Assembly (NCBI RefSeq): GCF_036588685.1
Contig: NC_086375.1
Span: forward strand, 41,075,270-41,139,269
Origin: Mytilus trossulus
Lineage: Eukaryota; Mollusca; Bivalvia; Mytilida; Mytilidae
DNA length: 64,000 nt
Direction of reading: 5' to 3'
The translations under genes were made by a program, and so were the position numbers. A model generated the notes under the pieces. It was not told where the DNA came from. It did no database searches and was given only the letters and a program-made list of their open reading frames with translations. Each line of letters begins with the position of its first letter. Position 1 is the first letter of the stretch. This document shows positions 54,501-64,000 of this stretch, in pieces.

Positions 54501-56034
54501 TGGATATTCGCATCCTAACTTACAAAAAAATGTTCCGAGTTCGATTAACGAACACTGGCTAAGACACATTTCTGACATATGTCAATTCTATTCAGCATGG
54601 GAATAATAAAGATAAGGAAAAGAGGGAGAAAATCTTCCTTTTCTTATAAATCAGCAAAATTAATTAGAAACATGTACAATATTATTCATTATATAGAACG
54701 GATGGTAATAATTGAAGAAGCGACATAAAAAACAGTGAGGAATTTCTTCAAGGCGTTCTAACAGTTTATCAAGAAATGATGTTGCCATTGCTGATAGAAC
54801 ATCAAAAATACTTTGATTAGAAGTATATATTCATCGGAATAAAATGTGAGCAAGATAAAATTGATAACTTAATTTTCTTCCTGTTTAAAGTGATTTCACC
54901 AATTAAACGCGGTTCATCTCTTTGAAATTCACATTTTTTTTAGAACTGGAAAATTTCACAGATAACTTGAAAACAGTTGCAGCTGTAGTTTTGTGATGTT
55001 TTGCATTCTACCTTTGAAAACTTCAACGCATTAGATGAGTGAAATTTCGTAATATTATCTGTAATATCAGTCGAACACTTTTTGTGCGCAGGAATACATG
55101 TATTAGGAATTCTTTAAGTTTTCGGTATTTTAAGGAGGAACATTTTCGCTGTAAGTATTTATAATTTGATAATAGCTGCATTCAAGGGAAAGTTTACAGT
55201 TGACGCTGTAAAACGGGGTTACACATTTATTGTATATAGTATTCATATATGTGTATAAATGTATGTTTTTGTTTGTCCTTTTACTGAGTTCCACTTAGAC
55301 ACTCACTCTTATTGGTTAATATGCAAAGTTATATCTATATATGGAAAAAGAATAAACTGAGACATAGAAGCGATCGATGGCATTGTGTACTTTGGATAAT
55401 TAGGAATATAAAAATCAAAATTATTTTTATTTCAATTCTTGCAATACTTTGAATTTTCTGTATCTTAGTTTTGCTGTAGTGATTTTAACACATATACCCG
55501 TTTACACTCCATTAGTCCGTTGTTCTAATTAACTGAAAGTACTGTCCATCCAGTGGTCAGAACTGCAACTGAATATAAAGATTACAGTTCTTAAATAAAT
55601 ATAAGTACATCTTGATTAAGATCACAAAAATATATATATTTTTAACATTACCAATACGAAAAAAAAATAGCGTTAAGTAATTTCTAATGCAAGACAAACA
55701 AGTGAGAGTTCATTATTCGTTGATTTTGAAACTGATGAAGATATTCTATTTTGATACTGGTATCTTCACGTATTGCCAAACCTTGAAAAACAACAACTGT
55801 TTGTACATATTGAAGAAAAGATAAATGATAAAAATCCATTTTGTAACATTGAAACGTACTTGTTATTTTCAATGAACCTTGACCTTTGTCTCAAGTCGTG
55901 GCGTTGATGCCAATAACTGGTTTTGCGTCCAGGATAACGAATCAGTATATACATTTTGACTTATTAATGTGGAAGTTTTAGATAAATGGGATAATAGTCT
56001 TCATTTCATATTCTAATGAACGAAATGCACTTCA
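51563..56034. other. Long AT-rich stretch without a recognised gene
   Basis: A CT-rich microsatellite-like tract lies at about 52533-52566. Small frames (52768-52995, 54280-54513, 55684-55872, 55766-55954) lack domains. No RNA gene recognised. Confidence 0.4.
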
Positions 56035-56110
56035 AAATATAAAAAAGAAGATTTGGTATGATTCAGCTGTTGCGACAACTCTCCACAAATGACCAAATGA
56101 CACAATAACT
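56035..56110 (+). repeat. Interspersed repeat R1, copy 10
   Basis: 'aagaagatttggtatgattc' and 'gcgacaactctccacaaatg'. Confidence 0.75.
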
Positions 56111-56349
56111 ATGGGTAACTGAAAAGCATATTTTACAAGTCTTACGTAAAATCTGAGTTATTAACAAATATCCTTTATTATATTCAGTTTGACAAGTTTG
56201 TCCTAATAATCCTCGCGAATAGATAAATTGCTATCAGTATTGAAGAGTCTCCACTTATTAAACATTATTTTCTACTTTTCCTTAATGATTTAGAGAGACA
56301 GTTGATGTTAAATTATTGATTTACTTTTGGGGTCTTCCCTTTCCTTATC

Positions 56350-56690
56350 TCCATGATAAAAAGTAAAAACACAAAAATACTGAAATCCGAGGAAAATTCA
56401 AAAAGGAAAGTCCAAAATCAAAAGGCAAACTCAAAAGTCCAAACACATCAAACGAATGGATAACAAGTGTCAAATTCCTGACTTGGTACAAGCATTTTCT
56501 AATGTAGAAAATGGTGGATTGAACCTGGTTTTTTAAGCTACCTAAACCTCTCACTTGTATGACAGTCGCATCAAATTTCATTACATTGTCATTGACAGGA
56601 AGATCTCGGTTATTATATGTGGGACCGGTCCCAAGTAAGGTTAGGAAAGGACTTAATGGGTTTACCCTCATTTTAAAAGAGTTTTGTTAT
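56350..56690 (-). repeat. Interspersed repeat R3, second copy
   Basis: The reverse complement shares 'accaggttcaatccacca' and 'gtaccaagtcaggaa' with 4350-4420. The minus frame 56345-56671 is repeat-derived. Confidence 0.6.
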
Positions 56691-56741
56691 AGATATTAAA
56701 GTCTTTTCGTTTTTCAAGAGCAATCATTTCGATGCCAATAC

Positions 56742-56760
56742 CCCCCCCCCCCCCCCCCCC
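56742..56760. repeat. Poly-C tract
   Basis: A run of about 19 cytosines. The plus frame across it begins with a proline run and is not a gene. Confidence 0.9.
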
Positions 56761-56779
56761 AAATCCATGCACAGTATCA

Positions 56780-56960
56780 ATCTGTAATGACAGACTAAAC
56801 ATATTGACTTGTTTCATATTTCCGTCATGTCTAATGGTTTTTATCATTGTTGAAGGCCGTAGGGTTACCAGAGGCTACAATGGCTTACCTTCACTTCATT
56901 TGTACTTTGATGGATATTTGTGTCATTTGGCAATCATACAATATCTTCTTATATTGAAAA
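56780..56960 (-). repeat. Interspersed repeat R1, copy 11
   Basis: 'ttgaaggccgtagggttacc' and 'ttggcaatcatacaatatct' mirror 27700-27790. Confidence 0.75.
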
Positions 56961-59900
56961 TGTATACGACTGTAAAAGGTAGCCATATAAATCTTTAAAG
57001 TATTAAAACTACGCAGTAATATTCAATTAAGTCAGAAAGATATACCTCGGTCTCCCCTGTACTAAGGGCTTGCACTCGCGTGTATGTGCGTGCATGATTA
57101 TTCCTATAGTGAATTTTTTAAAGAGATGGGACGTTAGTATAGGGTTTTACACTGTATCATTTATAATTTTGGTAAACAAAGGCATAATTCGTTTTATTTT
57201 AGAAACTAGAAAAAGCAAGTATCACACGGTCTTTTCCCATAGAGGCTGCAGTGTAATGTCCCTATAGCTTTGAATTTCTTGGTAACTGAACGGAAATCCT
57301 TGACCCGGGGTTAATTTTTCGTACAATGTACGATTGCCATTGTCAAATTATTTATATTAAATTTGCTATAGTTCAGGAGAATGGAGAGAACGGTAGTGTA
57401 TTGGGAGAAGGAGTAATTAATTAAATAATGGTTCAAGATGTGAAGCAATTATCGGAACAGCTGCTTACAGTTATTATTGAAACATTGACAAATAACCAAA
57501 GCGATGGGTATCAACAATTGTCTTGCTTCGATCATTTTCTAAAAGCATCTGTAACAATTCTAGATTTGTGGAAGAAAAACAAGTTTTTTATTTTCATCGA
57601 GGGATTTCATTTATTGAATACATTCTTTTCAGTGGAAAGTAATTATTTCACGTAATCTTGATAATTTTCTGCGTAATATCCCCTAGAGATTTATTGCAAA
57701 TAATTTCTGAGAAATAATTAGGAAATTGATTTGCATCTGAAAGCGATTTTGTAACAGTAAACAAATGCCTATCCTCCAAGGTAAATTTCATTACATGTTT
57801 TCAGGTATCGTAGATTTTTTGGAAAACAAGATTATATATCTAATTACGATAAAATTTACATGGAATGAATTGATTTAAAAATCTAGAGAAACCCATTGGG
57901 AAAGCATATAACCAATATGATATACATTATTACGTTTATGTTACACGCAGAGAGAATGTATGGCAGCTTCTAAACACAAGAATTTAATTAAAACAATAAC
58001 TCACAGGGAATATATAATAAACCCTTTAGCAAAGTGTAAGCAAGATTATTTACTGAAAATAATAACTGCCTGCTGTCTTCAATGGTTAGGAGCTTATTTT
58101 CCAAAATAATACTTAAAATGCTTATTTTTCTATGAAGCGTAAGGTTTTTAAATCCTATCTGGATTTTCATCTTATATAGCTAGTTCAATTCAACTGGTGC
58201 CTGTCATCGGGTTATATTATTACATAACAAGGATTTGTTTGTTCATTTTTTACATTTGTAATTGTCACTCTACTTTATATATAGCATGCGCAAATGAAAT
58301 GTTAGCAATGAAATGCCAAGTATAAATTGATGTGTCATATATTTATATTTAGGGAAGACGGTTTTCATGAAAATATTCAAGAAAATAAGCTAGGAAAAGA
58401 ACTATTTCGCAGGATTATAACATTAGATAGCTTTGTTATTTCGCCTAGAAACCCATGAGTTCGGATATAAAGTATTTAATCTAATTAGGTAGCCAACAAA
58501 GTATTCATATATATTTCAGCGGAACTTTGCCAGAGTGGCTGTATGTATTTTACAAGCGTTTGTCGTTTAACCATATACTCCCTAATAACTTTCACATTTT
58601 CCAATGAAACCCCTTTATATTTAAATGTGTAGTATAAATTTTGATTGTCTGCGATGTTACCAAGCAGTCGTTTCAATTACCAGAATTGATAGGCGGTTGA
58701 AATGAGAACTTTCACTGTTTTTGTTTTATTTTTAACCCTAAAATTACGAAGCCATATATCAGCGTTTGTGTTCTTTGTAACAGTAAATGAGTTTGTCGGT
58801 CCGATATCCTATTAGCGCTTTCTGAATTCCGCATTTTCATAAACACATTTTCCAGGAATTAACAAAGTATAGCATGTATCGATAATATCTGTTAATTTCA
58901 CAACATACAAGTTTTGTTTAAATAAGAACCTTCTTTCATATAAAACCATATACTTTTAGAGAGAATATTTACTTTTACTTATTTATTATTCTGTTATAAT
59001 AATATTCAGCATCATATATACAAACAACTTTTCCCGTTTCAATACAATATCTCACTCTCTATCAAACACATAATCACAAAAACTAGTAAATGAATGAACA
59101 TAGAAAACAATATTTAGCTATAATGATTCCATCAGAGTGAAGAATATTTCCAATACTTTGTCGTCTCAATGTCGCCCCATCGTAAGTGGCAAACATTTGT
59201 TCTATTGTTATGGAAATGCGATAAACAATTTTACATTTGATATCTTTATTAACTGAGGCTGTACATGCATTGCTGCATTCTTTATAGACACAACTGGGAT
59301 GACTTTTTTCAATTATATTCTTACAAAAAGTTTGATCGATTTGACATTGATCAGTGTCTATGCTCTTTGAAACGAGTGCTGTAGAAAGTATAAGGCATTA
59401 CTGTTGTTGTCAAAAGCTATGATAATTTACATGATATAAGTTACTGACGCAGAGTCAAAAATATCATGATATACTCAGACTAAATAAACAATGTCCACAT
59501 CATTAAAGTCTGTGTGGATTACATGGCCAAGGTATGGCAGACGTTAGAACCAATGATTACTTATACTCATTTTCCATGCATTTTATTAAAAAGTAAAATT
59601 TCATTATTATCCTAATATTCAATCATTGGTAAATGGTATGCATCTTTCTTTGTTTCGTTATTGACTAGCCGATAATCCACTCGGAGACAATTCTTATCAG
59701 TGAGAATCAAATAAAACAAGTAAAATCATTTAACTTCGAGTACCTCTTTTTCGTGACTAATAGTATATTGATACATGGCATCTTCTAACCTTTTTGTATT
59801 ATATTTATTTCTTGTTCAGACAGACATAGAAAATTGAGATTACCGTATATGAAGTGACAATCTTTTATTGCGATGTATGTTATTACTAACTATTTTCATC

Positions 59901-62454
59901 TTAGGCCTTTTTGCATTTTTACAGATCGACAAATGCGTCCTTTGTAACAAAAATATTATAAATAAATTGGTATTTTTTTTAGTTACAAATAAACTGATCT
60001 CTTATAGAAACTATTAAAGGTAAAATAACTATGCGTTGGACAAAATGAGGGAATAGAACAAACTCCGAAAGGAGCGATCCCGGATGGTTCGATGTTATAA
60101 ACGTCTATTGCTATACAAATATCACCCGACATTCTTATCCACTTTCACACACAATGTCATTATCGGTAAATACACCAATCAGACGACTATCGTAAGATAA
60201 CAATAACAAGTCGCTTGTGAGTTAGAGACACAGGCAAGTCGCATATTGTATTGTCAACCGATTCGTGTGTAGGTTATCATACGACTCAATGGTTGCTTTC
60301 AGTGTTTTCCCTGATAACTCTATTGGAGCAGTGTTTGTTTCAGGAACACATACAATGTATATGTTTCGTATAAGGTGAACATAAACGATCGTGTCAAATC
60401 AGTTGAAATATGTCTACACCGTACGATGGAGAAGATGGTATGTAACTGTTGAAATAGGAAGTTAAAGAAACATTGTTTTAAGATTCCTATTTCTATTATA
60501 ACATACTGCAAGTTCGATGAATGAATTTTCAAAATCAGACGCCTGTTCAGAATCAATATGTTGATCAGTGAACTGATGAACGAAATTAAACTAATATAGA
60601 AGCATGCGTGTGTCATAGTCGTTTCATTGTATGCTTATACATTCGTTTGATGGAGGCCATTATAAACGAAATTCAGATGAGAGAACCAATTTCAAATTAG
60701 AGGCAGTAATTTAAATCTGATGTTAAATACTACTATAACATATCACACAAGTTTCTATTTCTAAATTAGTTTTGATGTCGTTTGAATTTCTTTAATAATA
60801 TCGAATCTAGTATTTAAGTTTTCCCAATAAAAAAACAAAGCTGTAATTTAAACTAGGATTCGATGCAATTAGCAGAAATTGCATGCAATGGGGCTTGGTA
60901 AATTTGTTGATTTAGAAAAATAAATTCAATTCCTTGCAAATTTATTGCAGTTCTATTTTAAGGATAGTTAGATCTCGATTTGTTTAGTCTTTCCGTGAAT
61001 TGTTGTTTTTGATTCTTGTTTCCTGTTCTGTGTTTACTTAAGTTCACATGTAGGAACAAGAAAATGGAAAATGGCCAAACAGCCATAGGCGTTAAAGTGC
61101 AAATGTGTTGTATTTATTTCTGATTTATAAATTAGAAAAGGAGTGTAATTGTAAGGTTATTGTAACATTTGTTGATTTCAATCTTTATATAGAAGTATAA
61201 AAGTTGTATCATTTTGTTCGTATTCATATAAAAGTGCAATCTTATTCATAATTATTATATCTTAATTGTGTTGGATTCTACGTGCTGTCTTGTATTTCCA
61301 TAGTGTTACGTACTGTAATTCTAAAGTACTCTTAATTTCTTAAGATGTTCCTAATTACGTTAAGGCTCGACTGTAACGGTCCTTAGGTACCTCTAGTTGA
61401 ACAAGCATTCAATTGATTAAAGAAAGATAACTCTAATCATTTTCGTGTCTGCTTGAGACTTGTATTACATGTTGTCTTAGTTTGAAAACATATGTTATAT
61501 GTAACGCAAATAAGCAGAAAAGAATATGATGAAAATGAAAATATTATCTGAACATTTGCATGGGAGGTGTAAGAAACCCTATAACAAATCAATATTGATA
61601 AGAAATAAAATTATGTTCTTAACAAGATATTATGTATTTAAGAACATACTTTCGTCGCCACTTTGACAAAAAATGTATAATTTTGTTGATACAATTGATA
61701 CGCTTTAATAAATCATAAATATCTTGGATCTTGATATATAAAGTCGAAAATAACAAGGATCCCTTTACTACTAATCTGTTTATGTTTCCTTCGTTATCAT
61801 CTCTCGTTCCTGTTTCAAATGTACGTGCGTCTTGTTTCCATATTCAATGTTATTTTAATATGAAACAGTCGCACGATAACAATATTACGTCATGTGCACT
61901 TTTGGGCAGCAAATGGTTATCAATTCACATGCAAAACTACTCTCTTTAATATAAGATTCTGTTCAAAAGTCGTATACACTAAATGCATGATAATTGAGAT
62001 ATCAAGCGAGTGATTGTATACAAGTATATGTCTGAAAAACAATTTTTTTAAAAGTGATACGAAGATGCTTAAAGTTAAAATTAAAAATTAAGAATACACC
62101 CATTGCTTTTCGTAGGAAAGTGTAAGTATGTATGCATTTAGACGGAATAATATTTCAGATGCATGGACATTGTTATATTGTGGTTAAATATGTATATCTT
62201 TTGAAAATAAGATGTACATAGTTTAATCTCCAATGAGATAACAATCCACCATATATACTTACTTTTTCAGGACTTTCTTTCATGACAGTGCCTGTTTATT
62301 AAATGTTTTTAAAACGTATGTTATAGTATTTAAATACTTCCTTAAGACTTTAATTAATGATATGACTTTGGCTAAACTGCATTTCTTAGTGCTTAAGCCT
62401 TATACTTTTTTTCATTTTTATGTATGTTTTATTCAAAACTTTATCTTTTTTCAG
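56961..62454. other. Long AT-rich stretch, possibly intronic
   Basis: Nothing coding recognised. Small frames (57070-57267, 57428-57655, 60320-60616, 61731-61949) lack domains. It might be promoter or intron sequence of the gene suggested by the exon at 62455. Confidence 0.4.
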
Positions 62455-62540
62455 CATGCGGGTGTTTTCTCAGTTTTCATCCATACCTGGAAACATGAAT
62501 AATTTCAAAGCAGAGAAACGGAGACCTCATAGTTGTTCAG
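62455..62540 (+). CDS. Candidate coding exon with strong splice sites
   Basis: A pyrimidine-rich tract ending 'tatcttttttcag' precedes 62455 and the donor CAG|GTTAGT follows 62540. The 86-bp exon begins C-ATG, stays open, and encodes about 28 residues beginning M-R-V-F-S-Q (a second ATG at 62495 gives M-N-N-F-K-A-E-K-R-R). It would be the first coding exon of a gene continuing to the right or beyond the window. The product is not recognised. Splice-site strength and the open frame are the only evidence. Confidence 0.4.
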
Positions 62541-62790
62541 GTTAGTACGTTTGGTTCACTTTTAACTTTTGTTCATTTCACTTCCCGTTAAGATCCCGTG
62601 ATGTTGGACCTTAAAATAAAACTATTCCTCTTCATTATATCTGAGAAGGAATATTTCATATGCTGATGCTGAAATATTCAAAACGCTAAGGTTTTTCTAT
62701 CGGCTTCAGGCATAGATTGTCCCAAATCGTTATTGGTAAACTTTTCTGAGTTTTTAAATATTTATTGTTATTCGGTTTCGTAATTATCTA
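62541..62790. other. Possible intron start, no feature seen
   Basis: AT-rich sequence after the candidate donor. Confidence 0.3.
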
Positions 62791-62807
62791 ATATAACTTT
62801 GCAATTG

Positions 62808-62892
62808 TTTTGATTCAAGCGCCATCATCAAGGCTTGTGTAGACGAAACGCGCGTTTAGCGTGCCAGGTTATAAGGCTGGTATTTCCTTGTT
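62808..62892 (+). repeat. Short interspersed repeat with 'gaaacgcgcgtttagcgtg'
   Basis: 'gccatcatcaaggcttgtg', the CpG-rich 'gacgaaacgcgcgtttagcg' and 'aggttataaggctggta'. From memory this order is common in bivalve genomes. Single copy here. Confidence 0.5.
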
Positions 62893-63807
62893 TTAATTCA
62901 TGTAACAAATACCTTGCTCACCTGACAAAAAGATATAGGAAAGGAATCCTGCTTGCCTGTTCTTAATTTTCGCGAGGCCTCCAAAACTGAGCAAATGTCG
63001 CATCATGTTCTCGAAGTTCATGGAGGTCATTTCCATCACTTACATTTATGATAACCACCGGCATTTGGTTTTTTCTCTCATTCAAATAACCACATGTCTG
63101 CTTTACACAAAGTTCAAATATCCAAAGCCTTATAAAGTTATTTATGTATCCGTTTTTAGTTTAATAAGTTATATATCTATCATAAAATTTCAATACTGTT
63201 TTTGATAGAATAATTTATTATGTTTATAAAATTGTATTGATTTCAAATGAATGACATGAGAACTTAAATTTAAAAAAAAATCACTAGAGCAAGTAAAAAG
63301 AGAAAAAGTATAAATGTCGCAATTCCATCAAAAACTATTACTATTATCGGAGTAATTTATCTATAACGGAAACGCTTCAATTAGACACAAAACATTTAAA
63401 AAAGAGAATTTCAATTCAAATTTAATTTTACACAAAGGATCATTTCTTCTGCAGTAGTTACACCGTGAAAATTATTGTAACATTTTGCTCCTAAATTGAC
63501 GGAAATTGTCGTTTATTGCGAATGTCACCATCAAACAGATGCTATATATGTATAATGATCATGGGAACGAACTAAGCATCAATAACATGAACTTTTAGAT
63601 TAGATAACTAGAGTCAGAAAGGTTCATATTTAATATGTCCGATGTCATTGTTTTGTTTGTATAATTATATGACTTGAAAGCATGCAATATATAAATTTGC
63701 ACTAAATGCAACTGAAACAATAACTTTAAAATACTTTAGACGAACAAAAAGACCTCTATTATAGATATTTTAGTGTATACTGTAAGACATTGTGAGGTGT
63801 CTTTATA
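62893..63807. other. AT-rich DNA, no gene seen
   Basis: Nothing recognised. The frame 63005-63205 lacks a domain. Confidence 0.4.
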
Positions 63808-63960
63808 TAAAAAAAAAAGATTTGATATGAGACAACTATCCTGCAAAAGATCAAAGAACATTGATGAACTATACTGGTAACTGTACGGGTTTCAACAATG
63901 AGCAAAAAACGTTACCTTCAGGTAGGTTATAATAGGCCCAAAAATAGCAAAATTGAAAAC
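63808..63960 (+). repeat. Interspersed repeat R1, copy 12
   Basis: 'aaaagatttgatatgagaca', 'ctgtacgggtttcaacaatg' and 'ggcccaaaaatagcaaaatt' follow the R1 order. Confidence 0.75.
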
Positions 63961-64000
63961 AAATTTATATATGTTCCGGACCATTTTAGTATTTGGACCA

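Noticed and set aside
56732-56998. ORF beginning with a proline run
   Set aside because: It is translation of a poly-C tract followed by R1 repeat sequence.

Overview
The window looks like nuclear DNA of a bivalve mollusc, most likely a mussel of the Mytilus group. It is AT-rich, has few genes and is crowded with interspersed repeats. There are rhodopsin-class receptors without introns in their coding region, a Ty3/Gypsy retroelement, a LINE, tRNA-derived SINEs and many short inverted-repeat elements. The taxon is inferred from the type of repeats I recognise; no database was searched.

Layout. 1-5.8 kb: unique AT-rich DNA with short interspersed repeats, two inverted-repeat (MITE-like) copies and two SINEs. 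5.85-18.1 kb: one copy of an interspersed repeat (called H here) split by two insertions. The first is a 1.48-kb DNA element at 5897-7375 with TSD CATTG. The second is a 10.5-kb retroelement composite at 7539-18024 flanked by the 5-bp TSD GGTAT. An uninterrupted H copy at 18345-18640 serves as the empty site. The composite holds a minus-strand Gypsy element (B: LTR, PBS, a leader with 13 hairpin repeats, gag, a -1 frameshift signal, pol, and a third ORF coding a zinc-finger/coiled-coil protein) and a plus-strand gag-only element (A). Their 504-bp LTRs are inverted relative to each other and differ at one position by eye.

20.2-30.7 kb: two paralogous class A G-protein-coupled receptor genes on the plus strand, about 8 kb apart. 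Both are intact, with DRC in place of DRY and an altered NPxxY. Between them lie interspersed repeats and a deleted Tc1/mariner copy with perfect 25-bp TIRs (24126-24958).

31-45 kb: no convincing gene. This stretch has a 1.66-kb element with TA target duplication and subterminal palindromes (33258-34915), a SINE (about 38460-38705), a small GGCCGTAGCG-TIR element (40004-40485) and a tandem duplication (40919-41210).

45.4-48.9 kb: a 120-bp foldback palindrome, then a LINE that lacks most of its endonuclease but keeps an open 924-codon reverse transcriptase frame. 49-64 kb: mostly unique AT-rich DNA with a few repeat fragments and one candidate coding exon with strong splice sites (62455-62540).

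The most unusual material is the retroelement composite. It combines a leader hairpin array whose variants keep pairing through G-U intermediates on the element's sense strand, a textbook -1 frameshift site, a non-env third ORF just behind a splice-acceptor sequence, and a gag-only partner sharing LTR, PBS and PPT sequences. Junction details suggest B joined A's 5' LTR by an abnormal integration.
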